Source: Phymorhynchus buccinoides
Taxonomy: Eukaryota; Mollusca; Gastropoda; Neogastropoda; Raphitomidae
Direction of reading: 5' to 3'
Assembly: GCA_017654935.2 (NCBI GenBank)
Contig: CM065684.1
Span: 58,084,284 to 58,148,283 of the forward strand
Length of the DNA stretch: 64,000 nucleotides
Position numbers and translations under genes: made by a program. Positions 1 to 12,639 of this stretch are shown here, piece after piece. The notes beneath the pieces were generated by a model that saw only the letters and a list, made by a program, of their open reading frames with translations, had not been told where the DNA came from and did not search any database. Within the stretch, counting starts at the first letter, position 1. Every line of letters begins with the position of its first letter.

Positions 1-1265
1 TGAACTTATACAATGTCTTAGAGTCAAATCAAACTATCTCCGGAAGGTCCATTGATTTACTATTGAACTTATACAATGTCTTAGAGTCAAATCAAACTAT
101 CTCCGGAAGGTCCATTGATTTACTATTGAACTTATACAATGTCTTAGAGTCAAATCAAACTATCTCCGGAAGGTCCATTGATTTACTATTGAACTTATAC
201 AATGTCTTAGAGTCAAATCAAACTATCTCCGGAAGGTCCATTGATTTACTATTGAACTTATACAATGTCTTAGAGTCAAATCAAACTATCTCCGGAAGGT
301 CCATTGATTTAATTGAACTTATACAATGTCTTAGAGTCAAATGAAACTATCTCCGGAAGGTCCATTGATTTACTATTGAACTTATACAATGTCTTAGAGT
401 CAAATCAAACTATCTCCGGAAGGTCCATTGATTTACTATTGAACTTATACAATGTCTTAGAGTCAAATCAAACTATCTCCGGAAGGTCCATTGATTTACT
501 ATTGAACTTATACAATGTCTTAGAGTCAAATCAAACTATCTCCGGAAGGTCCATTGATTTACTATTGAACTTATACAATGTCTTAGAGTCAAATCAAACT
601 ATCTCCGGAAGGTCCATTGATTTACTATTGAACTTATACAATGTCTTAGAGTCAAATCAAACTATCTCCGGAAGGTCCATTGATTTACTATTGAACTTAT
701 ACAATGTCTTAGAGTCAAATCAAACTATCTCCGGAAGGTCCATTGATTTACTATTGAACTTATACAATGTCTTAGAGTCAAATCAAACTATCTCCGGAAG
801 GTCCATTGATTTACTATTGAACTTATACAATGTCTTAGAGTCAAATCAAACTATCTCCGGAAGGTCCATTGATTTACTATTGAACTTATACAATGTCTTA
901 GAGTCAAATCAAACTATCTCCGGAAGGTCCATTGATTTACTATTGAACTTATACAATGTCTTAGAGTCAAATGAAACTATCTCCGGAAGGTCCATTGATT
1001 TACTATTGAACTTATACAATGTCTTAGAGTCAAATCAAACTATCTCCGGAAGGTCCATTGATTTACTATTGAACTTATACAATGTCTTAGAGTCAAATCA
1101 AACTATCTCCGGAAGGTCCATTGATTTACTATTGAACTTATACAATGTCTTAGAGTCAAATGAAACTATCTCCGGAAGGTCCATTGATTTACTATTGAAC
1201 TTATACAATGTCTTAGAGTCAAATCAAACTATCTCCGGAAGGTCCATTGATTTACTATTGAACTT
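1..1265. repeat. 63-bp minisatellite, 20 units plus a partial
   Basis: Head-to-tail copies of a 63-bp unit begin at base 1 and run to about 1265, so the array probably continues to the left. Units are nearly identical. The sixth starts at 314 rather than 316 because the unit before it has lost 2 bp. A C-to-G variant at unit position 29 occurs at 342, 972 and 1161. Because 63 is a multiple of three, one strand reads as a 21-residue repeat without stops, but no start context, splice signals or family similarity supports a protein. It presumably lies in an intron of the Jagged-like gene whose exons follow. Confidence 0.97.
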
Positions 1266-2467
1266 AGTACAAAAACATATAATTCGCATTAAAAAAGACT
1301 AAAAAATAATATGAAATGTGGATTACGCTATTGATATTTCTTCAGTCTTTTCTACAGGTTATTATTTTTCGCAATCAGTTCCTTAATAAGTCAATGGACT
1401 ATCTGAAGATAATCCGCTTGACTCTAAAGCATCGCTTATCTCATTCAAGTCGTTCCAGACATATATGTCCGGAATTAATAGATAGCTGTCCATTTGATGC
1501 ATTTGCTTCAAGGGAAGTAAATCTGTGCGCATACCATACCTTGATCACTTCTAAACTCGCTTCGTTCCCTTAGACCACAATTTTGCCCCTGACTTGCTTT
1601 TGTAGTGGTTTGTTGTGGGGAAACCAATCGGTGTAGAGAGTTTTTCTATATAAAGTCTATATATAAACAAAGTCTGATCTACCACTTCCCTATGTCTAAA
1701 CCTGAAGTAAAAACCTGTAATCTTCTTTCATTTCTCCTTTTGTTTATGTACGTTTTGTTTGTGTGCATGGCTGGAGTTGTTGTTTTCGTTCCCCAGCTTA
1801 AACGCTCAGTGCCATGTGAACATTTCACATAATGGCCTTGGGTGGGAAGATTACATGTATGGCTGTTTTTAAAGGGCCCCGCCACATGGGCGGCCATACT
1901 CCGACTTCAGGGGACTTCGCTCCATTCATGGAGCCACCCACACATTCACTCCACCCGTGGAGTGACAACAACCAACAATTCTTTACGGTGTGTAGGGAGA
2001 ACTGCCACTGGTAAAGACAGCTTCCATTGGGCACAGCCGCATCATTTTAATATTGGCCATGGGTCAATTTCACTTGCATCACATGTACAGACACAGTGAA
2101 TAGCCAAGGACTATTGGCCGAAGTATGGTTGGAGTGATTTGTGAGTTTTTTTAATAATTACAAATCGTTGCGATGCGAATGAGTTAACAGACACAGTGTA
2201 GACAGTCTGTCCCTGCATGTGCGTGTCTGTTTTGTGTGTGTTTTATTTTGTGTGTGCTACCCCATGGGATATGCCATCTTACGTGTATAATTTCACCCCA
2301 TTGTATCTCCCTAATACACAACACTATTTGGCTGCTCCGTTGGTACCTGCGCTACTTCATTCAAGGAAGGATAACTTTAGGGAAACACAAAGAACCATAA
2401 CTCTGGATATCTCACCCAAGCCCCATAAACAATGCACAAGTCATTGTTTTGTTTTCTCCCTTGGCAG
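1266..2467. other. Non-coding, probable intron upstream of the first visible Jagged exon
   Basis: No exon recognised. The part around 1832-2000 resembles 36465-36550: both share a stretch reading roughly 'ccacgtgggcagccacactccgactt', so it is probably a dispersed repeat. The last bases form a pyrimidine-rich tract ending in CAG at 2465-2467, the 3' splice site of the next exon. Confidence 0.5.
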
Positions 2468-5451
2468 TGATAGGCCAGTTGCCGTCCCCCCGGTCGTGCG
2501 AACACAACCGACGGATGTACCCTGACCGCGCCATCTGGGAACACGAGTGTAACTCCTGTATGTGTGACAACGGCAAGGTCAGATGCACCAAGGTGGGTAC
2601 ACGTGCACTGCTTAGATAAGTGCATATACATGAGAGAAAAGCATATATGTGACCCAGCACCACGAAAGGGACATTAAGTCACTGGGCTAGTTTCTCACAA
2701 CAAGCTTGGAAAGTCAAATTTATTTGTCAATTTTGAGCTACGGGTATTTTTGTCTCTAACATCTCATCTTTCATATCTATGAAGGCTAATCTTAATTATG
2801 GTATCTAAATTGTCTTATAAGAGTTTGAAAACGTGTACATCAATGCATTTCCTTCAGCTAGGCTAGACAATAGGCAGTTTTCTCAAAATGGCCGACGCTT
2901 ACCCTACTTATTTTAAATGCTCATAACTCTAGATCTGGAACAGAAAAAGATACAAGAATGGTTCTTGCATCATTAGAACGAGAATTGTCTGAAGTTTGCA
3001 ACTGTATAATTCTGTCAGAATGGTTGGTTTGACACTTAATGTCCCTTTCGTGGTGCTGGGTCACATATACAGTGGAACCTCCCTATAAGACTCCCTCTAA
3101 GATTGACCCAAGAATGTTTTACCGATTATTTCCACCTCATATCCGGACTACTGAGTGTCCACCTCCCTATTAAGACCTCTCCCTATGAAGACCCCTTCCT
3201 TTTAACACAGTGTTTGGGCTGATTTTTCAAGGTCTTATAGGGAGGTTCCACTGTATCATAAAGTTTCGACTACAAGGTGCAGCTGTACATGTATTAAAAT
3301 CAAGCCACATTGCTGTAATTTACAGAAAATTAGTATTTATTCACAAAATAAATAAGTGAATACCTGCAGCCGTTTAATACGCCGTGGAGAATAAAAAATA
3401 TGCGCACGAAAATAAAAGAAAGTTACAGAAACATGTGGCAGATTTAGCCTACTTCACCACCAAAATTAAACATGTGGACACTAAGTACAATTAAGTACCA
3501 TATAGACTCCTTAGGCAGACATTTAGGCGCTACTTTAAAGCTCCTTTTCCACAGACAGGAAGTAGTAGTGCTTGTTTTTTAGATTTTAGGTGTTCATGCC
3601 GTAACATCATCAACAAATATGGTCAAATCAGGACTGTCATTTTGGTCGAAATACACGTTGCTATTTTTTTCGCTCTTTCTCCGTGGGCAGCACAGTGATA
3701 CACTCGTAACGATATGACTTGCATACCACTGTGTTGCCATAGGGAAAGAGCGAAAAATAGCAGTGTGTATTGTAACCTCATGTCAGGCTCAAACCGCAAA
3801 TCGCATCCTAACAGCTTATCACATCTTAGCCATGTAATACACCCTGAAAACGAGACAGTTCGGGACGTCCTCAGAGGTGCCTCAAGACCCTATTTTGTGA
3901 GATTAATGATATTCTTCTTATTATTATTATCCGTCTTCTTCGTTTGATCATCCACCTTATATCGTACTGAAGATTCTGATGATTAACTGGAACTAGAAGA
4001 TTAACACTTAATTACTAAAATTGATTTGTGCCTCTTGCATCCACACAAACCCTTTTTTGACATAAATGGCACATAGAGATCGAGACAGCAAAAACTTACT
4101 GTGCCATAAACCAAACCTTCGACAAACCGGTCAAAACTGGTAACAAAGATCAGCGAAATAACATTATGATTATTAAGCAAGTACAAATCTGTACTTTGAA
4201 GTGTTCTCTGACATTCACTGAGTCAGTAGATCTACAAACCGATAGACTGTACTTCCCTTGTCAACATTTTTTGGTTGGAGCCTATAGCTAGTTCCTCTTG
4301 GAACTACAAAATCTTTTGAAATTAGCTGCGGATTAAAGCTGGTCATTGAAAGACGGAAATGGAAGGTGTGGACAGTGTCCATTCTATGAAGGGAAACAAC
4401 TCTAGCTAAAGGTAACCCGCTGTCTTATTATGACAAATCCCAGAGACTTTACTTGTTCTTTGACTTGTACAAAAAATTGAATTTTTCATTTCTATCATCC
4501 AACAGATCTGGTGTGGCCCAGACAACTGTCTGACCCACCCCAACCTGACGGTCCCTGCCCGGGAGTGTCGCGGGGACCAGACGTGCGTGGTTCAGACCCT
4601 GCAGACCTGCCTGACCCCGCCCTGCCTGCCCTGGGGCCAGTGCCTGGCCACCTCCAGTGTCGTCCGCGACGCCCTGCCCCCCGGGGCTGACCGCTCCTGC
4701 ATGCCCAATGCCGCCCTCCTGACCACCACTTGTGCCAGGATTAACCTGCTGTTTGACCTGGCTAAAATGCCTCTGGTGAGTTAAACTCTTAATGATAGCA
4801 ATGACTGAAAATGACCGCTCCTGCATGCCCAATGCCGCCCACCTGACCACCATGTGTGCCAGGATTAACCTGCTGTTTGACCTGGCTAAAATGTCTCTGG
4901 TGAGTTTGTGTGTTGGTGTTGCTAGTCTGAAAGATAGGAGGAAGGGGGATGGGAGGCAAAGTTGTGAAGACAGCGATAGCACAGAGTGGCAGTTTTGTGT
5001 TCTATTTGGGCATGAATTGGAAGCCAATGGACTTCCCTCAGGAGTTGATATATCACTGATTATGCCATACAATGATTTATGTGGCATGAAAAAAATTAAG
5101 ATAGAGAAGATTCTAATCCACTAATTCTTCAAGAATGTTTTCCTTTTCGTTTCCTGTTGAGATTCCACAGAGAATCGACAGTTTGATTGTTGTATATTGT
5201 ATACAGTCGAGGTCCGAAGTCTGGCAAAAAAACATTTTTATTTATAATTTTAAATTCCCATGTTTATTCATAATGGAGTCATGACGTCCTTGTGTTTGTT
5301 CCCTTTGCAGGGGATGTCAGTGGAAGGGATCTGCAAGTCTCTGAGACTGCTGCCAGCCCTCAAGCTGATAGTGCAGCAACACACTCTGTACATACTGTGT
5401 GCCGTGAAGGAGCAGCAGCAAGACTCCATAGAAATCACCATTGTAAGTGCC

Positions 5452-5482
<31 letters not shown>

Positions 5483-7469
5483 TTTTTTTTTCTCTCTCTC
5501 TCTCTTTCTTTCTTTCTCTCTGTGGGTGTGCATGCTAGTATAGGGGCCCAGGGGTAATGTTGAATCGTTTTTTTGTAATGGAAGCCTTAAAACAACATTA
5601 GAATAGCTGCATTTAGTTACCCCGGTACTTTGTTGTTGTTTTTTGGCGACTTTTGTCGGTGGAAAAGCAATGGTATTTCGGCGGAAATTTGCTGTTTGGT
5701 GGACAGCGGACAATTCCCATCCCTGATTAACCCAGTTTATCTGCAGTCCAGGAAGACTTTTGTTCCAATCAACCCAATCCGGGGGTTCCTCAGGCCAGGT
5801 GGACCCTGTGGTGCAGCGAGCAGTGGACATGGTGACCAGAAAGCCACAAACAAAGCCAATAATTGCAGTTAACATCACAGTGTATCTTCTCTGTATGGCC
5901 TTATTACCAATTGACAGCCTGTAGAAAGGGCCAATAGTAAATGAGAGCTGTACTATTTATGATTTTCTACAGTATTGGAATATCACTTTACAGCTTAGTC
6001 TTTCGTGGAAGACTATGAGTATGACTTTAACTAGGGGGCACTTGCGCTGGCTGTCGTGCTGCAGCCAATGAGATTGGTTGGTGCCACTGGGGACCTTCCT
6101 CAACACCTACACTCGCCCTCAAATCCCTTTCGATGAGAAGAGTGGGGATGTACCCTGGGCAAGGCTTCTCCACTATAAACAAATTGTAGCCCCGCCTGCT
6201 GGAACAGCAGCTGCCCCCCTCTCTGCTATCTGGCAGTCACTGTCGGAAATGACAGACAGGCAACAACAGCATGTATTCTCTGTGTGTGTTCATCCAGTCG
6301 ACCCAATCGGGGGGCTCCTCGGGGCAGGTGGACCCGGTCCTCCAGCGGGCAGTGGACGTGGTGACCAGCATGATCAGCCACAAGAGGACCAACAGCTCCG
6401 CCCTGTCCTCTGTCCTGGAGATACGCGTGGAGACCTCGCTGGCCAGCACTACTGCACCCGGTGAGAGAGAGAGAATGAGGGGGAAATAATAGATGAACTC
6501 TTTCTACATGGTGATATACGCTATTGGCCACTGCAACGACCACCTTTTGCAAGAGTGAATGCCCTTGGTAGATGCTTGAGTACTGACCAAATAAGGGCAT
6601 AGCTCTCACCAATGACCCTATTTGAAGCCACTGAATGGCTGCCTTTTGCAAGAGTGAATGCCCTTTTGGATATTGTCAAGGGTGTTAATAACCCCAGTTG
6701 CAGTGGCCAATAGTGAACACCCCTTGCTTGACTCATTCCGGATGAATTCCGAATGTTCTCTTAAATGTCGCTTATCAGCCAATAATAACAGATTTTGCTT
6801 TGGTGATATCTTACGAGCCAGGGCTACGTTATTCACATGGTCTGTTCCATGATGGGGGTCTTAAATGTTATGAACATTGCCCTCTCTCATTTATGCATGA
6901 AGAAGATGTAAAACATTGGTCACAATAGCATTATTCAATGCGTGTGTGTTTCAGGCCAGGGCTACGTTATTCCTGTGGTCTGCTCCATGATGGGGGCTCT
7001 GGGCGTCCTGAGCATCACCCTGCTCCTGGTCTGGCACCACCGCCAGAAATCCATGCACCGCAAACACCTGCAACAGCTCTGCTTCCTCGACCAGAAGACC
7101 AACAACGAGAACGAGGAGAACCTCCGACGATACAAAAACCCGCTCTTCGAAACCGACAAAGGAGGCGGAGGAGGAGGAGAAGGCGGGGGGACGTCGAAGA
7201 GAGTGATGGGGGTTTCCAGAACGCAGGAGCTACAGGATTACGACTTCGACAAGCTGGAGAAGAGTCCACGCAGGCAGCCGGCGGGGGTGATGGCGCAGCT
7301 GAGGACGGATTCGCCGTCCACCGGAGGAGGGGGAGGAGGGGATTTCAATGATTATCGCGAGTGCACGCCGCCATTCAAGACGGCGCACAAGAAGAACATC
7401 AACGTGCAGCTGGACCATCACGTGCACAGGTCCAGGGTGTACGCCTCGGAGAGAGAGGTCGTGGTCTAG
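2468..7469 (+). CDS. JAG (Serrate): Jagged/Serrate-type Notch ligand, C-terminal part (last five exons)
   Basis: Transmembrane ligand that activates Notch on neighbouring cells. Exons: 2468-2592, 4506-4775, 5311-5442, 6298-6460, 6955-7469 (stop TAG 7467-7469). All junctions are GT/AG and phases agree (2-nt remainder at the left edge, then 0,0,0,1). The 400 residues contain the cysteine-rich Jagged juxtamembrane (VWC-like) domain in exons 1-2 (WEHECNSCMC, then WCGPDNC), the Jagged-specific segment (CARINLLFD, MSVEGIC), a transmembrane helix at about residues 233-256, and an intracellular tail of about 145 residues with NLRRYKNPLFE, Gly-rich stretches and a hydrophobic C-terminus (EREVVV) that could bind a PDZ domain. 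Similarity to vertebrate JAG1/2 is by inspection. MNNL, DSL and EGF repeats must lie left of the window. Three of the five exons have degraded partial copies in neighbouring introns (listed separately). Confidence 0.92.
2645..3068. mobile_element. MITE family B, copy 1 (about 424 bp)
   Basis: Non-coding element with terminal inverted repeats reading TGTGACCCAGCACCACGAAA inward from both ends, lying in Jagged intron 1. Related copies are at 13783-14212 and 44848-45617, and all three share internal sequence. It directly abuts MITE A copy 1 at 3069. Confidence 0.85.
3069..3255. mobile_element. MITE family A, copy 1
   Basis: Inverted termini ACAGTGGAACCTCCCT...AGGGAGGTTCCACTGT flanked by TA. The same family is seen at 21003, 22583, 37835 (fragment), 38046-39558 (interrupted) and 50272. 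No coding capacity. Confidence 0.88.
3256..4505. other. Rest of Jagged intron 1, with a short inverted repeat at 3655-3770
   Basis: No exon seen. Arms of about 47 bp at 3655-3704 and 3722-3770 pair (both contain the ctctttc/gaaagag and gcacagtg/cactgtg blocks). The remainder is plain AT-rich intron ending with the acceptor at 4503-4505. Confidence 0.55.
4812..4899 (+). pseudogene. Partial copy of Jagged exon 4506-4775 (3' end plus donor)
   Basis: 88 bp nearly identical to the last 88 bp of the exon, including the codons for DRSCMPNAA and NLLFDLAKM and the GTGAG donor that follows. It lies 36 bp after the true donor. The reading frame is intact, but there is no upstream polypyrimidine/AG acceptor and the intervening sequence has an in-frame TAA, so it is most likely an inert intronic duplicate. 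Confidence 0.85.
5453..5520. repeat. (CT)n microsatellite next to a Jagged 5' splice site
   Basis: Pyrimidine-only CT/T array starting about 10 bases after the donor of exon 5311-5442. Confidence 0.95.
5769..5839 (+). pseudogene. Partial copy of Jagged exon 6298-6460 (5' end)
   Basis: About 71 bp matching the first part of the exon at roughly 85-90 percent, placed about 530 bp upstream of it. It still encodes STQSGGSSGQVDPVVQRAVD in an open frame. The base before it reads 'caa' where the real exon has the 'cag' acceptor, so it should not splice. Confidence 0.8.
6521..6713. mobile_element. Short TIR element in Jagged intron 4
   Basis: 17-bp inverted termini CTATTGGCCACTGCAAC / GTTGCAGTGGCCAATAG bound 193 bp. 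Inside, the string ccttttgcaagagtgaatgc occurs twice, about 100 bp apart. Confidence 0.7.
6817..6861 (+). pseudogene. Partial copy of the start of Jagged last exon
   Basis: About 45 bp matching the first 45 bp of exon 6955-7469 (codons for GQGYVI and VCSMMG) with about five differences, ending 94 bp before the true exon. Confidence 0.7.
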
Positions 7470-8260
7470 CTCAAGGTTTCCTTTTTCTATGGGGAAGTTT
7501 TCACCGAGATAGTTCCGGGTGCACTTTATAGAACAATGCTACAGTTGTGTGCGTTTTGGATCAAACAATGGACATTCTTCCAAAAGTACCTGTACCAAAA
7601 AGAAAAACATCCCTGCAATAATAAGCCTGTCTTGTGGCTTTCTAGTGAGCTTTTCAACCAAGACAGATTCTGGTGTTCTTGTAGAACAACTGCTCTCCAC
7701 AGTTTTTTCTCCCTGTTGGTGTTAGCATCCATAATAGGGCATTTGCCACGCGCCGGCGACCTTGAATTTCACTGAGTTGAATTTAGAGAGTTGAATTAGA
7801 AAGGTCGACGTAACTTGGGCAGAATGAGCACGGGCAAATTAGTAGTCTAGTATAGTGAACGAACACTCGTGGCAAACACCCTATTGGGTCCTACCAACGT
7901 ACTTCATCAAGATCAAGATCAATGCTACTGTTGTGTGGCTTTCCTATATGGGAAAGTTTTCACCCAGATAGATTCTGGTGTTCTTGTAGAACGACTTGCT
8001 GGTTTGAACATTTGTATTGTCAGAAGCGATAACGACGATCCAATACAAGACAACTGAAGCAGAGTTTATCATGGTGTGCTCAGTGAACAACTTACTGTTC
8101 CTCCCAGTTTTTTCTCCCCTGTTGGTGTTTATATCCATAACTGGATTCTGCCAACATACTTCATCAAGATCAAGATCAATGCTACAATTGTGTGGTTTTG
8201 AGTCAAACGTGGAAATTCTTCACAAAAATATGTACATAGTTTCTATGTAAAAATGCCTTT
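7470..8260 (+). repeat. Start of Jagged 3' UTR with diverged direct repeats of about 400 bp
   Basis: Follows the Jagged stop directly. Blocks recur in order: a 'gttttcaccNagata' block at 7497 and 7957; a 'cagttttttctcccNgttgg' block at 7700 and 8106; a block around 'catcaagatcaagatcaatg' at 7905 and 8161. This indicates two full and one partial tandem units. 3' UTR status is inferred from position. Confidence 0.6.
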
Positions 8261-11200
8261 TTTTAGTGTGAGGAAGCGATCTAGCAAGTTTTGACTTGTG
8301 CCTGAAAAATTCTTAAAAGCAAATGGTGTGTTTGAGAGAAACAAAAGTGGTTGTGTAGTTGTTGTTTTTCACTCTTGAAAGGAAATTTCTTGACATGAGC
8401 TTCTCTTCATTCTAAGATATCAAGGCTCCTTGGATGCTTCGGTGCTCAGGCTTGAAGGATTTTTTACAGCTGAATGGAACAATATCTCAGAGGCAGATGC
8501 TTCCTAGCAAGTTTAACCATGAGGAAATCCGATGAGCATTCACTATGAGCTTTTGTGAAGCGTGCTTCAAAGCAAATTTCATTTGTAGATGTTGTGACTG
8601 CCAGGAAAAGCCTTTGAAATGAGATTCAAGATCATCAAAGATAGATGATCATCTATGGGGTTATAAACTGGATTGCTGTGTGTGGTTTTTTTGTTGCTTT
8701 TTGTTCTTTTGTGCGAAGTAAATACAGCTCTTAAGCCTGTGAAAAGAAAAAAAATGGAAAATAATATGTGAAGCCTGAAAAATAATCTTCAGAAAAATGT
8801 GAGATCAGGAGGGCAAAAAAACACCAACACTATTGTACTTGTGATTCTAACAGTCCATGAGAAATGTAAAGAGGAAAAGAAAACCCCCCAGAATAAATGG
8901 AGTAAAAAAGAAAAAAAGAAAGGTGGCTGTGTCTTCAGTGGTGGACCCAAAGAGGTCAGGGTCAAAGGTCAGTAAGGTGAACTGAGGTGTTAAAAATTGT
9001 ATAGTGTGCGACATACACAACTTTGATTTTTCTTCCCTCTGGCAAAACAAGCACACTGCAATATTAAAAACAAACAAAAACAAAAACTACTTCAGCAAGA
9101 GAGCTACCTGGGTACTATGGTGTGGAAGAAGATGTCTTTAACGTCCTCCGACCTGGAACAGGTACATGTGGGACATTTATAAATGTACATGTATTGGGTC
9201 AATCCTGGAGGTACTGCAATGCCAGGAAAGTCCCCTGTTAACATAATAAACTATGATGTGAACATCTAAAGCTGTTTTTATGACAAGGCCAGTTTCCTGC
9301 TCAAATTCTACCTGCCTGCTGCTCTTTGGATTTAGGCTCTCATGAGAGACTTACCAACTGTTGCTTGGACACTCAACAGATTTCTGAAAAGAAAAGAATA
9401 TCAGATTTGGAGGTCATTTCCCCGTTGGCTCTTAGCTGATGCTAATGACAAAAAACATTTCAATACAATTGTACTTTTTTGTGTGTGTGTGATCAGTTTT
9501 AATTGTTGAGGTTTCTGTTTGTTTTGTTCGTATGCTGGTTATTATATTGTTGTTGTTAGTGTCATTATTTATGTCTGGTTTATTTATGTGTGTGCATTTC
9601 TTTTTAAAAATTACAGCTTTTCTCGTGGCGAAATAAACATGGAATTTCTCATTTCCGCATCTTGGGAGAGAAAAAAGAATTTGAAATTCATGACAGAACT
9701 CGCGCCAACAGTGAGGCAACTACGCATTTCTTTTGAAGCGACCTATTTTACATGGAACAATATCGGCATCTTTGCAATGTATAAAGACTGCCACAAAAGA
9801 AACGATGATAAAAAACATGCGAACATACCTTTAAAAACAAACATCCCCAATACCATACTGTACTTGTGCTGAACGTGTGTTGCAGAATTACTTGTTCTTT
9901 TTCACTTTATTGGCGAACTCTTGCTGGCAGCAAATTTCATTGTGTGTGTAAAAAAACCGACTTTTTGTGTCTTAATTCTAGTAGTCCATAAAAATGAGCA
10001 TTGTGTTTATGTGTATTGACTATTGAGGAAATTCTGTCAGGTGAAGAGGAAGAACAACATTAACATGATTTTATATCATCATCACCAAAGTGTCCCTTTG
10101 TGTAAGAGACAATCCCAAAACATGAAAAGACAAAGAAAAAAAGAAAAGAAAGAGAACTACTTCACGGCAGTGGTTGAGTTGGAAGGACAGGCCAGTTTCA
10201 ATGTGTGTACATTTTCAGTTTATCATTTATGAACTGATTTTACAATATACCTTCCAAAAACGAAAGAAAGAATACAAGCATTTACACAATGAAAACTTTG
10301 TAAAATGGTGAAACGAAGGTTATGAACAGGAGGATATTTGTTATTTTATTTTATGTAATGATTCAAAAGGATGATTTATCATAAACCTGATCGTTACCTA
10401 AAGATTTGAATATTGAGGGGGATTTTTGTGGGTTTTTTTTTTAACATTTCAAAACAGACATCAGGTTTTTGGGTGTTTTTTTGTTTTACATTTCAAAACA
10501 GAATTTCAAAACAACCAAAGCAATTTATGATCGCTTGCACATAGCTTTTATTGTGAGATTTGGGTTGACACTAATGACAGTTCTTTAAAAAAAAGTATAA
10601 AAAGTGATGAAGTTTGGTGTGTACGACAATGGATTTGCTGTTTTAAAGCCAGATCCTGATTTTGCTTTTTTCGGCTACACTCTAGAATTGCATCTGACAA
10701 CTGGCCAGTATTGTTTGAAGACTGCGTGTGCATCTTCTCCTCTCAGAGGAAGCAAAACATGGAACATTATTTGAATACTCTTTTTTTGTGGTGTCCGCAA
10801 CTGTTCACACAGATACCGCGTGATGACGTTACAGCGAAGTAGTTCTACTCCTAGGTACTGTAGACAAGAAAAACGAAAAAAAGGCTTTTCACAACCAACC
10901 ACTATGGCAGCAAACGTTTTAAATAGTGTTTTCTTGCTTATTTATAACATTTTCGTCATTGTATTTCAAGTCTGTGGAACTGAGGCAAATGACACAAACA
11001 ATCGCTTTCAATGTTGCTGTCTATATAAAATTGCGTGAGATGTGGCGGGTGACTCATTGACAATTGCTTGACGTTCCGACAGATCGAGCGGAGCAGGATG
11101 TTGTGGACTCTCCATTTGTGTTGCTAATCATGTACAGTAATGGCCTCTTCTGAGGCACGCAATCTTGCTCATGCGTACACTTTTCTCTCAGTGTGTGCTT

Positions 11201-12278
11201 GTACAAAATAGTTTACGGCTTTTTTTTTTCCCCATGTTTTGATTTTCATTTTTTCTTTTCTTAGATCACGGAAAATGGGGTTGTTGTGTTTGCTTTATCA
11301 TCAATCTGAATGCAATGATATCATTCAGTTCATTTGCTTTTACCGGGTAATTATAAAAAGTGTTTTCCATATCTTGATAATTATGTTTGTCAGTTGATAC
11401 CATATCTGAAAACTAATCGATGTAGACATCATTTTTTTAAAGTTTGGCATTTTGTTTCTACAATGGTTCAGAAATCAAGAACATTCATACCATTTTTTTT
11501 GGTATCTGCACATGAAAAAAAAAGGCTTCATTATTTGAAAAGTGTGGAAGTGAATTTGAAAACAGACAGTTTTAAGCCCAAGCCGGAGTAACATAAATTA
11601 AGTTTAAATTTACACTGAAATAGAGTTTGAACAAAATGAAATTCCACTTCTGATTCGTATGGCTCATTTGTGTTTAAAGTTTTAAATAGGCGAAACGTTT
11701 AATTTATGATCAGTGTTGTGCTCCATTTCTGAATATTACCTGGTGTGCTTTGGTCATTATCTAGTCCGTTTCTGGTGAGGATGAGTCAGTCCACATCATT
11801 GTGCCATGTTGGTCCTTTCCTTCCCAGACTAGTTGCCACTCCCTCCCGATTTACTAACTTTCCCATAAGAATGTTTTCCTCATGTCATTCTCTACTTTTG
11901 GTTTCCCTCTTAAAGTTTGCTTTTAACATTCAGGGTGTATAAATGATCTCTGGTTTTTGCTAGTTAGGTTCTCTTTCTCGGTTCTGTAATCTTTCCAACC
12001 GTTTTGATCTCTTATGCACTACAGCTTTCTGAGGCCTGAGTTAGTATAACATTTTTAACAAAAGTGATTTTTTTTTTTTTTAATTGAACAAGGACTTGGT
12101 TGGTTTCGTACATAAAACTGTGAATGAAGGATATCAGTTTCTGATTATTGTTACATATGAGGAGCCTGTACAATATCTTGGCAAAGTGTTGAAGTACTTT
12201 ACAAAATGCTTTGGACCATTGCAGATTCATAGGGCTTGAGAAGAAGAGAAAGTTTCTTCTTCTTTGTTCCCGGCCATA
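8261..12278. other. Probable continuation of the long AT-rich 3' UTR / intergenic DNA, no gene seen
   Basis: Only short, low-complexity reading frames. An AATAAA near 9245 could serve as a polyadenylation signal, but others follow and none can be chosen without transcripts. Contains the dispersed repeat at about 9137-9232. Confidence 0.45.
9137..9232. repeat. Dispersed repeat family G, copy 1
   Basis: About 95-120 bp starting with TTTAACGTCCTCC and ending with ccaggaaagtccc. Similar copies are at 32188-32312 and 62448-62567, sharing 'acatatgggacatt' and 'ctggaggcagt' blocks. SINE-like in size; no pol III boxes recognised. Confidence 0.65.
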
Positions 12279-12608
12279 TCAGATGCTCAGTCCGGTTCGG
12301 TTGATGAAGGTCGCGATCAGCAGCAGTGCCTCAGCAGGACCCCACAGCTTGTCATGGAGTGCCAGAGGCCTGGGCCAGATCTCACATATCAGGGTGTCGA
12401 AGGTAGGGCAGTCCTGCAGAATGTGGTCTGGTATCTGTAATCCTGTGCCACAAGGACATTCATCCGTGTGGGAGATCTTCAGACGGTAGAGATGGGAGAG
12501 GAGCCCACAGTGCCCAGTTCTTAATCCGAAGATGAGAAAAAGTTTAAAACGCTTAGTTTTGCGCTTAGCGGTTTGTAGCCATGTTTTTTTTAAAAATTCC
12601 ATAATCAC
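12279..12608 (-). mobile_element. LINE fragment: C-terminal zinc-knuckle part of a non-LTR polyprotein
   Basis: A 109-codon open frame contains LRTGHCGLLSHLYRL and a DECPCGTGLQIPDHIL...C spacing (CxC...H....C). This is the Cys/His region found near the C-terminus of I/R1-type non-LTR retrotransposon proteins. No reverse transcriptase domain lies nearby, so this is a truncated remnant. Confidence 0.75.
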
Positions 12609-12639
12609 GAATGGTACTTTAGTGATAACAACCTGTTTG

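Noticed and set aside
63..1302. Long open frames of a 21-residue repeat
   Set aside because: They are the 63-bp minisatellite read in frame; no start context, splice sites or family similarity.
4812..4899. Exon echoes as alternative exons
   Set aside because: No acceptor AG with polypyrimidine tract upstream of the copies, and an in-frame stop lies between the exon and this one.
9519..9872. 117-codon frame with a hydrophobic N-terminus
   Set aside because: AT-rich composition, no family resemblance, no supporting splice or start context.
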